From assembly GCA_031551135.1 (NCBI GenBank), contig JAVBOA010000001.1:1-64000 (forward strand): a stretch of 64,000 nucleotides of DNA. Reading direction: 5' to 3'. Of the stretch, positions 1 to 7,312 are shown piece by piece; positions within the stretch are counted from its first letter, which is position 1, and every line of letters begins with the position of its first letter. A model generated the notes under the pieces. It did no database searches. It was given only the letters and a program-made list of their open reading frames with translations, and was not told where the DNA came from. Source of the stretch: JAITVM01 sp031551135. GTDB lineage: Bacteria; Bacillota; Clostridia; Lachnospirales; JAITVM01. The position numbers and the translations under genes are program-made.

Positions 1-189
1 TACCGTTAATTTCAAAATATTTTGCTTTACTGTAGGGTTGCAAGCATTGTATTTATATTCACTTACGAAAGCCTTGTATGGACATTCTGTATTTTTACAC
101 ATATAACGTTGCTTACCATTTGAATAATGTCCGTTTTTAACGATATCTTCACTACCACAATGCGGGCATCGAACTGCCACTAATACCAT
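1..189 (-). CDS. insA: IS1-type InsA zinc-finger protein (partial)
   Basis: This frame opens at ATG 189 (a GTG at 180 preceded by GAGG is an alternative) and continues past the left edge. It begins MVLVAVRCPHCGSEDIVKNG and goes on with a QRYMC segment and a second CPY, the cysteine pattern of the InsA/IS1 N-terminal zinc ribbon. InsA of IS1 binds the terminal repeats and regulates transposition; the catalytic InsAB fusion normally arises by frameshifting further downstream, out of view. IS1595-type proteins have a similar ribbon, so the terminus at 260 is what favours IS1. Only 63 residues are visible. Confidence 0.7.
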   Translation of the reverse strand, partial: MVLVAVRCPHCGSEDIVKNGHYSNGKQRYMCKNTECPYKAFVSEYKYNACNPTVKQNILKLTV

Positions 190-213
190 CCTCAAATTCC
201 CCTTTTTGATAGT

Positions 214-242
214 ATTATATAAAATACAACAAAATTAGTCAA
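214..242 (-). promoter_or_regulatory. Sigma-A promoter inside the IS1 end
   Basis: On the minus strand TTGACT (242-237), a 17-base spacer and TATAAT (219-214) form a near-consensus vegetative promoter just inside the IS terminus, placed to transcribe the InsA-like gene. Confidence 0.7.
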
Positions 243-416
243 TCATTTTGCGACATCACCTATTATTTCTACCTCTTTATACTCGCATAACTTCCTCAAT
301 ATTTTTCCAATATCTTTTTTCAATTTTCCATATATCACTTGTCTTCTATACTTCGGTGCAAAAACTATATGATATTTGCAATTCCATTTTGTGTGTGCTA
401 AACTTTTTATATCCAT
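243..416 (-). pseudogene. tnpA: IS200/IS605-type transposase TnpA, truncated
   Basis: From ATG 416, with AAGGAGG upstream, the product starts MDIKSLAHTKWNCKYHIVFA and continues PKYRRQVIYGKLKKDIG, which is the conserved start of the Y1 (HUH) transposases of IS200. These are about 130-155 residues long and carry a later His-X-His metal site and a catalytic Tyr. Here homology stops after about 52 residues; the last residues (GDVAK and stop) are encoded by the inserted IS1 end. The HUH and Tyr motifs are missing, so it is a non-functional fragment. Confidence 0.85.
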
Positions 417-540
417 TTTGGATACCTCCTTTTGATCTTGAGCGGTGGCGAAACCCTCTCATATTTTATCAATTGGAGGTTTTTATTAAAAGATTCTCGT
501 ATAGCTATAAGCTTCAATCCTCCCGGCATAGCCGGGGGTT
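261..540 (-). mobile_element. IS200-type element, 5' remnant with left-end hairpin
   Basis: Upstream of the broken tnpA there is a perfect short hairpin, CCCGGC-ATA-GCCGGG (522-536), the kind of subterminal structure that IS200 transposases recognise at the left end. The outer boundary is not exact but lies between the hairpin and the flagellin terminator at 551-577. The right part of the element was displaced or lost through the IS1 insertion at 260. Confidence 0.6.
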
Positions 541-550
541 TTCTGTATAC

Positions 551-577
551 AAAAAAACCCTTCCGGCGCCGGAAGGG
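551..577 (-). terminator. Intrinsic terminator of flagellin gene 1
   Basis: A perfect 20-base palindrome, CCCTTCCGGCGCCGGAAGGG (558-577), is followed on the minus strand by seven U (557-551). It lies 27 bases beyond the flagellin stop codon. Confidence 0.9.
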
Positions 578-603
578 AATATTATTATTTATGTAGAATA
601 AAA

Positions 604-1440
604 TTATCTTAATAACTGAAGAACGTTTTGCGGAGCTTGATTAGCTTGTGCAAGCATAGATGTAGCAGCCGATTGAAGAACATTAGCTTTTGATAAATTC
701 ATCATTTCCTTAGCCATATCTGTATCGCGAATACGAGATTCAGCAGCCGAAAGATTTTCAGAAGAAATATCAAGAGACTTCATTGTGTATTCCATACGGT
801 TTTGAGTTGCTCCAAGGCTAGCTCTGTTGGTATTGAGAGCTTTCAAAGCATCATCACACTTTGTAATTAAAGCATTAGCTGTAGTATTATTTGTAACCTT
901 GGCATCAGCTGCACCTATTGCCAAAGTTGTTGTATCACACTTTCCTATAGTAACTGTTAATTTTTGACCGTTATTAGCACCTACTTGAAAATCAAATGCA
1001 CCGCTTGCTCCGCCTGTACCATTCAAAAGTTTCATACCGTTAAATTCAACCTTACCAGCCATTGCATCAATCTCTTTATGCAATTCTCCTAGTTCTTTAT
1101 CAATCAAAAGTCTATCGTCGGTTGTGTTGGTATCGTTTGCACCTTGAACGCCAAGCTCTCTCATTCTTTGAAGCATATTACCAATTTCCTGCATGCCGCC
1201 TTCGGCAGTTTGGATAAGCGAAATACCGTCTTGGGTATTTTTGCTCGCCATATCAAGACCTCTGATTTGAGAACGCATTTTTTCGGAAATTGCCAAGCCT
1301 GCTGCGTCGTCAGCAGCCGAATTAATTCTTTGACCGGAAGATAATCTTGCAGATGATTTAGATTGTAAAGCACCTACATTTTTTAAAGACCTGTGAGAAT
1401 TTAAAGCAAGAACATTTGTATTAACTACCATATTAGACAT
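604..1440 (-). CDS. Flagellin (copy 1)
   Basis: This 278-residue protein is a short flagellin, the filament subunit exported through the flagellar type III apparatus. The N-terminal D0/D1 helices (about 1-140, with NTNVLALNSHR and LSSGQRINSAADDAAGLAIS) and the C-terminal D1/D0 part (about 205-278, ending in NVLQLLR) are canonical. The variable middle is only about 60 residues, so the exposed domain is minimal. The start is supported by AGGGAGGA seven bases upstream. The copy at 1590-2432 is nearly identical outside the middle, which indicates a recent duplication or gene conversion. No chaperone or motor genes are visible nearby. Confidence 0.97.
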   Translation of the reverse strand: MSNMVVNTNVLALNSHRSLKNVGALQSKSSARLSSGQRINSAADDAAGLAISEKMRSQIRGLDMASKNTQDGISLIQTAEGGMQEIGNMLQRMRELGVQGANDTNTTDDRLLIDKELGELHKEIDAMAGKVEFNGMKLLNGTGGASGAFDFQVGANNGQKLTVTIGKCDTTTLAIGAADAKVTNNTTANALITKCDDALKALNTNRASLGATQNRMEYTMKSLDISSENLSAAESRIRDTDMAKEMMNLSKANVLQSAATSMLAQANQAPQNVLQLLR

Positions 1441-1447
1441 ATTAATT

Positions 1448-1480
1448 TCCTCCCTGATTTTAATGGGGCTTCCTTGCCCC
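1448..1480 (-). promoter_or_regulatory. Flagellin 1 leader: CsrA-like hairpin plus ribosome binding site
   Basis: On the minus strand a GGGGC-AAGGAA-GCCCC stem-loop (1480-1465) exposes AAGGA in its loop, and the ribosome binding site AGGGAGGA (1455-1448) follows nine bases later. A GGA-bearing hairpin plus a GGA at the Shine-Dalgarno is the arrangement by which CsrA represses hag translation in Bacillus subtilis. The same structure precedes flagellin 2. CsrA control is inferred; no csrA is in the window. Confidence 0.55.
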
Positions 1481-1504
1481 TACCCTATTTTGTTTACATA
1501 TATT

Positions 1505-1544
1505 TTTTAAAGCCTTGCTTCATCCTTAAAACGGACGAAGCAAG
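1505..1544 (-). terminator. Probable terminator of flagellin gene 2
   Basis: CTTGCTTC-A-TCC (1514-1525) pairs with GGA-C-GAAGCAAG (1533-1544), a 12-position stem with one mismatch, 45 bases past the stop of flagellin 2. The following minus-strand tract (GCTTTAAAAAATA) is a poor U-run, so termination may be partial and allow readthrough into copy 1. Confidence 0.5.
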
Positions 1545-1589
1545 ATTTTATAAATACCGATTTTAATTACTATTAATTTTTAATATGTA

Positions 1590-2432
1590 TTATCTCAATA
1601 ATTGAAGAACGTTTTGCGGAGCTTGATTAGCTTGTGCAAGCATAGATGTAGCAGCCGATTGGAGAACATTAGCTTTTGATAAATTCATCATTTCCTTAGC
1701 CATATCTGTATCGCGAATACGAGATTCAGCAGCAGAAAGATTTTCGGACGAGATATCAAGAGATTTCATTGTGTATTCCATACGGTTTTGAGTAGCGCCG
1801 AGTCCGGCTCTCAACTCATTAAGTTTGCCTATACCTTTATCACAATCGACGATAAGTTTGTTTGCATTGGTATTATCGCTTACGTCGATATTAGCAGCAG
1901 TCATCGTTAAGCCAGAAATATTACACGCACCAATTGTTATTTCCAAAGTTTGAGCATTGTTTGCACCTACTTGAAATGTAAATTTACCATTCGAAGCAAC
2001 TCCGCCAGTGCCGCTTAACAAATCCATGCCGTTAAACTGAACTTTTCCAGCCATTTTATCAACTTCTGCTGTCAATTCGTCCAATTCATTTTGTATTAAC
2101 GCTCTATCATCGGCGGTGTTGGTATCGTTCGCACCTTGAACACCAAGTTCTCTCATTCTTTGAAGCATGTTACCGATTTCTTGCATACCGCCTTCAGCGG
2201 TTTGGATAAGCGAAATACCGTCTTGAGTATTTTTGCTCGCCATATCAAGACCTCTTACTTGAGAACGCATTTTTTCGGAAATCGCCAAGCCTGCTGCGTC
2301 GTCGGCAGCCGAGTTAATTCTTTGACCGGAAGATAATCTTGCGGAAGATTTAGATTGTAAAGCACCTACATTTTTTAAAGCTCTGTGAGAATTTAAAGCA
2401 AGAACGTTTGTATTAACTACCATATTAGACAT
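1590..2432 (-). CDS. Flagellin (copy 2)
   Basis: A second short flagellin of 280 residues, same orientation, directly upstream of copy 1. Residues 1-105 differ from copy 1 at only a few positions and the last ~65 residues are identical, while the region of about 110-210 is clearly diverged (for example VDKMAGKVQFNGMDLLSG against IDAMAGKVEFNGMKLLNG). AGGGAGGA lies eight bases before the ATG. Being proximal to the likely sigma-28 promoter, this may be the better expressed copy. Either copy alone could form a filament; the pair allows mixed filaments or variation. Confidence 0.97.
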   Translation of the reverse strand: MSNMVVNTNVLALNSHRALKNVGALQSKSSARLSSGQRINSAADDAAGLAISEKMRSQVRGLDMASKNTQDGISLIQTAEGGMQEIGNMLQRMRELGVQGANDTNTADDRALIQNELDELTAEVDKMAGKVQFNGMDLLSGTGGVASNGKFTFQVGANNAQTLEITIGACNISGLTMTAANIDVSDNTNANKLIVDCDKGIGKLNELRAGLGATQNRMEYTMKSLDISSENLSAAESRIRDTDMAKEMMNLSKANVLQSAATSMLAQANQAPQNVLQLLR

Positions 2433-2440
2433 ATTATTTT

Positions 2441-2473
2441 TCCTCCCTGATTTGAATGGGGCTTCCTTGCCCC
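2441..2473 (-). promoter_or_regulatory. Flagellin 2 leader: CsrA-like hairpin plus ribosome binding site
   Basis: The same GGGGC-AAGGAA-GCCCC stem-loop as before copy 1 (2473-2458), followed by AGGGAGGA (2448-2441). Conservation of both elements in the two leaders supports a shared post-transcriptional control. Confidence 0.55.
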
Positions 2474-2673
2474 TACTATGTTTTATTTGAGCAATTTGTA
2501 AAAATAACAGACGAGATTTACTTCGCCATGCCTCGAGACATTCACTGCAAATGCAGTTTGCGTTATTTTCTTAAATCGCTTAGCGAGGTTTCGTTTCTGT
2601 TTTTATTTGTTCTCCTCGCTTGCAATAAATATATCGTCGTGATTTAGTTTGAGTTTAGAATTTTAAAATACAA

Positions 2674-2700
2674 TTATCCGATACAAAATTCCATAATCTA
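2674..2700 (-). promoter_or_regulatory. Possible sigma-28 (flagellar) promoter
   Basis: On the minus strand TAGA (2700-2697), 15 bases and TCGGATAA (2681-2674) approach the sigma-28 consensus TAAA-N15-GCCGATAA (three of four and six of eight matches). It would give a leader of about 235 bases before flagellin 2, containing CTGCA-AA-TGCAG and other small hairpins. Confidence 0.4.
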
Positions 2701-3033
2701 GGTTTTTTTGTCTTTTTCAAAATCAAATAATATTTAATTATACATGGAAAATACAATAAATTTTAAAAACAATCGATTTCGACAAATTGTACCTACACAA
2801 ATAATTATAATATACTCTAAGCGCGCTGATTTAGCGGATTTTTAGCGATTTTGCAAAAATCTGAATATTTTTTTCTAAAGTAAATATTTTTTCTCGAAAG
2901 AGCATAAACCCGACCCGTATATTTTCTTGCTAATCCTTGCTTCTACACTATATTTATCGGCTGAATTAATATTTCGTAAAAAAAATCGAACTATTACAAA
3001 TTTCTAACAACGCAAAAAATAAATTTCTATTAT
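2701..3033. other. AT-rich intergenic region, no gene seen
   Basis: No reading frame with a ribosome binding site and no convincing hairpin is visible between the flagellin promoter region and the promoter of the ferredoxin gene. Confidence 0.5.
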
Positions 3034-3062
3034 TTGAAATTTTGATCTATTTTTGGTAATAT
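3034..3062 (+). promoter_or_regulatory. Promoter of the EFR1-type gene
   Basis: TTGAAA (3034-3039), a 17-base spacer and TAATAT (3057-3062). Its position means that the in-frame ATG at 3053 cannot be the start, and supports the ATG at 3137. Confidence 0.55.
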
Positions 3063-3136
3063 TATATGATGGAGTATTTGTAATTAAACAAATGTTTCGT
3101 GAATTTACAAAAGCTGCTTTATGGGGGGAATATATT

Positions 3137-3922
3137 ATGATTTATTTTTTTTCTGCAACCGGTAATTCGGAATATATCGCAAAAAAAATATCCTATTTAA
3201 CCGGAGACAAAAAATTAAAATGCATTAACAAAGATTTGAAAAAAAACCTGCGGCGGCAATATATCCGCGATAACGAAAGCGTCGGTTTTATACTGCCTGT
3301 CCATTATCTGAACATCCCAAAAATCGTGCAAATATATCTTAACGAACTGACATTTTTAAATTATACAACTCAATATTTTTATGTAATCCTTACCCATTCT
3401 AATTTCTGCGGCTCTGCTGACAAAATAATCACCGAATTTTTCCTAAACAAAAATATCATCATCAACAGCATATTCAAAGTCCGGATGCCGTCAAATTATA
3501 TTTTGGGGAATTCCAGCGCACCGCACGAAATCGAGCTTAACTATATTTTGAGTAAAGCTGAACCGAAAATTAAATCTATTGCCGAAACTATAAAAACTCA
3601 TATCAATAATAATGAAGTAGATTCGGATTATATAACAGAGCCGATATCCAAAATGTTTAATAATATTATGCTTTATTCGCAATCCTCCGCCAAAAAATTT
3701 TATGCAAACGATAATTGCGGTGCTTGCGGGTTATGCGAAAGGATTTGTCCGGATGGATGCATTTGTATAAGCGAAAGAAAACCTGTTTGGCAATTCCGCC
3801 GCTGCTCAAAATGCTTGGCTTGTATAAACCGCTGCCCGAAAAAAGCAATCCAATACGGCACGGAAACTCTCAATAAAGCGCGGTATTACAATCCAAAACT
3901 GAAACATATACAGCAATCTTAA
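3137..3922 (+). CDS. EFR1-type protein: flavodoxin-like domain plus 2[4Fe-4S] ferredoxin
   Basis: The 261-residue product begins MIYFFSATGNSEYIAKKI, whose SATGNSE loop is the FMN phosphate-binding loop of flavodoxins. The C-terminal 60 residues hold two CxxCxxCxxxC clusters (CGACGLCERIC and CSKCLACINRC), the pattern of bacterial 2[4Fe-4S] ferredoxins. Such EFR1-type proteins are presumed soluble electron carriers of anaerobes, with no fixed partner known. The start at 3137 follows GGGGGG by eight bases; an upstream in-frame ATG at 3053 overlaps the promoter. It appears monocistronic. Confidence 0.85.
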   Translation: MIYFFSATGNSEYIAKKISYLTGDKKLKCINKDLKKNLRRQYIRDNESVGFILPVHYLNIPKIVQIYLNELTFLNYTTQYFYVILTHSNFCGSADKIITEFFLNKNIIINSIFKVRMPSNYILGNSSAPHEIELNYILSKAEPKIKSIAETIKTHINNNEVDSDYITEPISKMFNNIMLYSQSSAKKFYANDNCGACGLCERICPDGCICISERKPVWQFRRCSKCLACINRCPKKAIQYGTETLNKARYYNPKLKHIQQS

Positions 3923-3978
3923 GAATTTCTTAATAAATTAAAGACAACTTTAAAAATTCACAGCCGTATTCTTCTATA

Positions 3979-4016
3979 TACTGGCGAACGATTATATTTG
4001 TGTACGTTCGTCAGTA
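3979..4016 (+). repeat. Inverted repeat upstream of the B-box gene
   Basis: TACTGGCGAACG (3979-3990) and CGTTCGTCAGTA (4005-4016) form a 12-position stem with one G-U pair and a 14-base loop. There is no U-run, so it is not a plain terminator; it may be a leader hairpin or operator for the next gene, which starts 48 bases downstream. Confidence 0.45.
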
Positions 4017-4063
4017 AGCGGCATTATAAAACGTAGTATTTCTAACTGTTAGGAGGAATTATT

Positions 4064-4516
4064 GTGAATTGTACAAACCATACTCAAAAACCGGCTGCCG
4101 GTGCTTGCGTGCATTGCGGAAAGCTTTTTTGTGAAGAATGCCTTGTTGAAATAGAGGGCAGAATGTATTGCAAAGAACATGTCAGCGTAGTGATTGAACA
4201 GATGAAAAGAGAAAATGAATTGCTTGGGCAAATTCAAAAAACCAGGGTTGACCGGGTCGAAGATAAGAAATCCGGCGGAATAAATATACACAATGTTGTT
4301 ACCAGTAAGTCTTCGCATGTTGAAAAAAACAAAGTCGGTATATTTCATTCTTTATTGAGATTGATGTTGATATTGGCAATGATGGGGCTTGGCTTGATTG
4401 GGCTTATGGGGCTTTATTACGGAGAAGTCGAAATCTTGCTTTTCAGCGGTTTTTTGTTTCTCTGCTGTTTTATTCTATTTTCAATAGATGTGTCTTATTG
4501 CAACAGGCGTGTTTAG
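4064..4516 (+). CDS. B-box-type zinc-finger membrane protein
   Basis: A 150-residue protein with a GTG start seven bases after AGGAGG. Residues 1-40 carry a C-x2-H...C-x2-C...C-x2-C...C-x2-H pattern (CTNH, CVHC, CEEC, CKEH) typical of bacterial B-box-like zinc fingers. A polar linker (about 45-90) is followed by two hydrophobic segments (about 95-117 and 123-143) near the C-terminus. The likely topology is a cytoplasmic zinc domain tethered to the membrane. Function is unknown; the zinc module suggests protein-protein contact. It ends at a strong terminator and stands alone. Confidence 0.75.
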   Translation: MNCTNHTQKPAAGACVHCGKLFCEECLVEIEGRMYCKEHVSVVIEQMKRENELLGQIQKTRVDRVEDKKSGGINIHNVVTSKSSHVEKNKVGIFHSLLRLMLILAMMGLGLIGLMGLYYGEVEILLFSGFLFLCCFILFSIDVSYCNRRV

Positions 4517-4535
4517 AAGCTGGGATTCAACGCAG

Positions 4536-4559
4536 AAACGGCGCATATGCGCCGTTTTT
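4536..4559 (+). terminator. Intrinsic terminator
   Basis: AAACGGCGCA-TATGCGCCGTTT palindrome followed by a five-T run (4555-4559), 20 bases after the B-box gene. It also separates that gene from the convergent acetyltransferase gene. Confidence 0.9.
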
Positions 4560-4566
4560 GATTGTT

Positions 4567-5214
4567 CTAATGTTCCGGATTAGGTAATTTTTCGTCGGTA
4601 TAATCTTCCATCAAAGCTCTCTCTTCCACTTCCAGCTTCAATTGATGCTGAATCGTGCTCCACTCCGCTTTCAAAATACTCATGAATATTTTGTCAAGCT
4701 TGATTCCGTCCCGCAAAACAGCCTGCCGCATTGAGCCTTCAATAACAAATCCGGATTTTTCAAACAAATGCAACGCACGCTCATTATTGGAAATCATAGA
4801 AACACCAATCCTGTTAAGATTCAGCTCATTAAAAGCAAAATCCAGCAAAATTTGCAGGGTCTCCGTACCTAAACCCATATTTTTAAAATCGTTTTCGGCA
4901 ATCGCCAAAACTAAATTCGCAGAGCGGTTATTCCATTCGATATCATTCAATAAAGCGAAACCGATTATCATATCGTTATCTTCCAAATTTTCACAATTAA
5001 TCGTTTTTATACAAAATTGAATAATATTATCCGCTTCATTATTTTTTTCGATAAGATTACTGTAATATTCGATTTCTCTCGGTAAAGCGAATTTCGAATC
5101 GAAGTTCCGCAAAAAATTCGCGTCATTACTCCATTCCGCAAATCTCTCCGCATCTTTTCCGGACAATGCCCCTAATTTTACTCTATATCCCTGAAACAAA
5201 GAAGGTTCTTGCAT
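4567..5214 (-). CDS. GNAT-family N-acetyltransferase (RimJ/RimL type)
   Basis: The 215-residue product has the layout of the Acetyltransf_3 (RimJ/RimL) group: an N-terminal RVKLGALSGKDAERFAEW segment, a central acceptor region, the acetyl-CoA pyrophosphate loop around KNMGLGTETLQILLDFAF, and the NERALHLFEKSGFVIEG motif near residues 140-160. Relatives acetylate ribosomal protein N-termini, polyamines or antibiotics; nothing here fixes the substrate. GAGG lies seven bases before the ATG. The last ~25 residues (EVEERALMEDYTDEKLPNPEH) are an acidic tail. It is a single-gene unit. Confidence 0.85.
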   Translation of the reverse strand: MQEPSLFQGYRVKLGALSGKDAERFAEWSNDANFLRNFDSKFALPREIEYYSNLIEKNNEADNIIQFCIKTINCENLEDNDMIIGFALLNDIEWNNRSANLVLAIAENDFKNMGLGTETLQILLDFAFNELNLNRIGVSMISNNERALHLFEKSGFVIEGSMRQAVLRDGIKLDKIFMSILKAEWSTIQHQLKLEVEERALMEDYTDEKLPNPEH

Positions 5215-5260
5215 ACTTTCACCTCAATAATATTTATGTCTTTCTAGCATTGATTCAAAT

Positions 5261-5330
5261 ACGGTTTGATTTTTCTCGATTTTAATTATGGTTAAAATAT
5301 AATAATCTGATCAGTAAAAAATCAAACCGT
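5261..5330. repeat. 14-bp inverted repeat between the acetyltransferase and pncB genes
   Basis: ACGGTTTGATTTTT (5261-5274) is matched perfectly by AAAAATCAAACCGT (5317-5330) with a 42-base AT-rich loop. It lies upstream of the acetyltransferase gene and downstream of pncB, so it could act as terminator for the latter or operator for the former. Confidence 0.5.
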
Positions 5331-5391
5331 TATATGTCTTAATCTTATATCGACATAAATATTAGAAGCTTAGCGAATAATTTTCGCAAGT

Positions 5392-6843
5392 TTATTTTCT
5401 GTATTTATTAATCAAGTCCTGTTTCAGATTATATAACTCTGGTGAAAGGTCTACCGGCATAATATGCGGATTTACATTACGCTTATATTCATCCCAAAGC
5501 GAATTTTTTTGTGAATCGCAAAATTCACGAATTTCCATAACCGAAGGCGAAGTATAAATCTGTTTGCCGTCTTTGAAAATCGGAACAAGAAGCTCCGTCA
5601 CCGTATATTCACCGGCTTTCAGTTTCATGCGCTTCCAAGTTGCGTCCGGATCAAAAATCTCCAAATCCGTTTTCTCATTAATTTTTTCGTGCCAAAGTGC
5701 GATTAAATCCGCTTTAATTTTATTATATTTTTTATTGTAAATTCTGAAAATTTTCTTAATTCCCGGGTTCGTCACTTTTGCAGGATTCTCGGATATTTTT
5801 ATTTTTGGTATATAATTTCCTTCATCGTCGGTTTCGGCGCAAAGCTTGTATACTCCGCCAAACGCAGGACAATCCGATGAGGTTATTAAATTTGTACCGA
5901 CTCCCCAAGTTGTGATTTTTGCATTTTGCTGTTTTAATGCGGAAATCAAATACTCGTCCAAATCACTGGATGCCGAAATAACTGCATCTTTATAACCGGC
6001 GTTGTCCAGCATAATTCTTGCCGCTTTCGAAATATAAGCAAGGTCTCCGCTGTCCAGCCGTATTCCGTAAAACTTAGGCAGTTTATTTTCCGCCTTAAGC
6101 TCGTCCAATACTTTAATTGCGTTCGGCAAGCCGGATTGCAAAGTATCATAAGTATCTACCAAAAAAATACAAGATTCCGGAAAAGCTTTTGCATATTCAC
6201 GAAAAGCCGTTACTTCGTCATCAAAGCTCATGACCCACGAATGCGCGTGCGTTCCTCTGACCGGAATACCGAACATTTTTCCGGCTAAAACATTGCTTGT
6301 TGCATGACAGCCGCCGATAATCGCCGCGCGCGCGCCGTAAATCCCTGCGTCCGGTCCTTGCGCGCGCCGCAGGCCAAATTCCAAGACCACATCATTTTGG
6401 GCCGCACAGCAAACTCTCGCGGCCTTTGTGGCAATCAGTGACTGATGGTTTATAATATTTAAAATCGCTGTTTCGACTAATTGTGATTCCATAATATTCG
6501 CATTCACAACAATAAGCGGCTCGTTCGGAAAAACAACAGTACCCTCTTTTACCGCATAAATATCGCCGGTGAATTTAAAATTCCGCAGATATTCCAAAAA
6601 TTCTCCGCTGAATAAATTCAAAGATTTAAAATATTCGATATCGTCGTCATAAAATTTCAAATCCCTGATATATTCAATAACTTGCTCCAAACCCGCAAAA
6701 ATCGAATATCCGTTATCAGAAGGATTTTTTCTGTAGAACATCTCGAAAACGCATTTTTTATCTGTCATTTCAGAACAAAAGTAACCCTGCATCATTGTTA
6801 TTTCGTATAAATCGACCAGCATCGCCAATCTTTGGCTATCCAT
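5392..6843 (-). CDS. pncB: Nicotinate phosphoribosyltransferase
   Basis: The 483-residue protein converts nicotinate and PRPP, with ATP, to nicotinate mononucleotide in the NAD salvage (Preiss-Handler) pathway. It starts MDSQRLAMLVDLYEITMMQG, the conserved YxxTM N-terminus. It carries GLRRAQGPDAG (about 157-167) and RLDSGDLAY (about 265), two hallmark motifs of the type II phosphoribosyltransferase fold. Length is typical for the longer Firmicute form. The ribosome binding site is modest (GGACGGTG). No other NAD gene lies next to it. Confidence 0.95.
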   Translation of the reverse strand: MDSQRLAMLVDLYEITMMQGYFCSEMTDKKCVFEMFYRKNPSDNGYSIFAGLEQVIEYIRDLKFYDDDIEYFKSLNLFSGEFLEYLRNFKFTGDIYAVKEGTVVFPNEPLIVVNANIMESQLVETAILNIINHQSLIATKAARVCCAAQNDVVLEFGLRRAQGPDAGIYGARAAIIGGCHATSNVLAGKMFGIPVRGTHAHSWVMSFDDEVTAFREYAKAFPESCIFLVDTYDTLQSGLPNAIKVLDELKAENKLPKFYGIRLDSGDLAYISKAARIMLDNAGYKDAVISASSDLDEYLISALKQQNAKITTWGVGTNLITSSDCPAFGGVYKLCAETDDEGNYIPKIKISENPAKVTNPGIKKIFRIYNKKYNKIKADLIALWHEKINEKTDLEIFDPDATWKRMKLKAGEYTVTELLVPIFKDGKQIYTSPSVMEIREFCDSQKNSLWDEYKRNVNPHIMPVDLSPELYNLKQDLINKYRK

Positions 6844-6984
6844 AAAACACCGTCCTTAATTTAAATTTTCAACAAAACACCGATTCACTAAAATTTATTA
6901 TCCTATTAAAATAAAAAATAAGTTTAAGTATAATCATAAATGATTATACTTTTTTTTGCAATATTTTAGAACTTAAAATCATCC

Positions 6985-7013
6985 TTTACAAATACCCAAA
7001 CAGCAGTTATAAT
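6985..7013 (+). promoter_or_regulatory. Sigma-A promoter of the ileS T-box leader
   Basis: TTTACA (6985-6990), a 17-base spacer and TATAAT (7008-7013). The transcript would start near 7020, about 290 bases before ileS, the right length for a T-box leader. Confidence 0.75.
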
Positions 7014-7029
7014 ACTAAACAATTACTAT

Positions 7030-7290
7030 AAAAAAACGCTATTATACGGACATTAAGTTATTATAAATTTATCAGCGATTTAGGAATTGGTGCAAGCCTA
7101 ATTAAATTTTTATAGCCGAAAATCACCGTATAAGATATTTTTCTGGCGGCAAAAAGAAATTTTCAGTAGACTTTGACGTTTTATCCACGTTATCGGATTT
7201 TAAAGACGGGCTTTTTTATAAGCCAAGTCAGGTGGTACCGCGGAAAATTCATCCCCTTTTCGTCCTGTTTAAGACGATTAGGGGATTTTA
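7030..7290 (+). ncRNA. T-box riboswitch (isoleucine) with terminator
   Basis: The T-box sequence GGTGGTACCGCGGAAAA (7231-7247) is followed by a terminator helix, ATCCCCTTTTCGTCC (7251-7265) against GACGATTAGGGGAT (7273-7286), and a short U-rich run. T-boxes read uncharged tRNA and open the gene when the cognate amino acid is short. AATCACC at 7121-7127 in the presumed Stem I specifier loop offers an AUC (Ile) codon at 7122-7124, consistent with the downstream ileS. The 5' boundary is approximate. Confidence 0.92.
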
Positions 7291-7312
7291 TATTATTGCA
7301 GGGAGGTAAATC

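Larger units (their letters stand above)
1..260 (-). mobile_element. IS1-family insertion sequence, left end (partial)
   Basis: The minus strand starting at 260 reads GGTGATGTCGC, resembling the terminal inverted repeat of IS1 (GGTGATGCTGCC). It is followed by a good promoter and then an InsA-like reading frame that runs off the window at position 1. The element interrupts an IS200-type tnpA whose coding sequence stops making sense exactly at 260/261. The other end, the InsB part and any target duplication lie outside the window. Family assignment is inferred from the terminus and the zinc-finger protein together. Confidence 0.75.

Noticed and set aside
248..601. 117-codon open frame on the plus strand
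   Set aside because: It is the antisense of the IS200 tnpA remnant, its hairpin and the flagellin terminator, with no ribosome binding site.
3053..3136. Upstream ATG extending the flavodoxin/ferredoxin gene by 28 codons
   Set aside because: It overlaps the -10 region of the likely promoter, has no binding site, and the FMN-loop motif begins right after the ATG at 3137.
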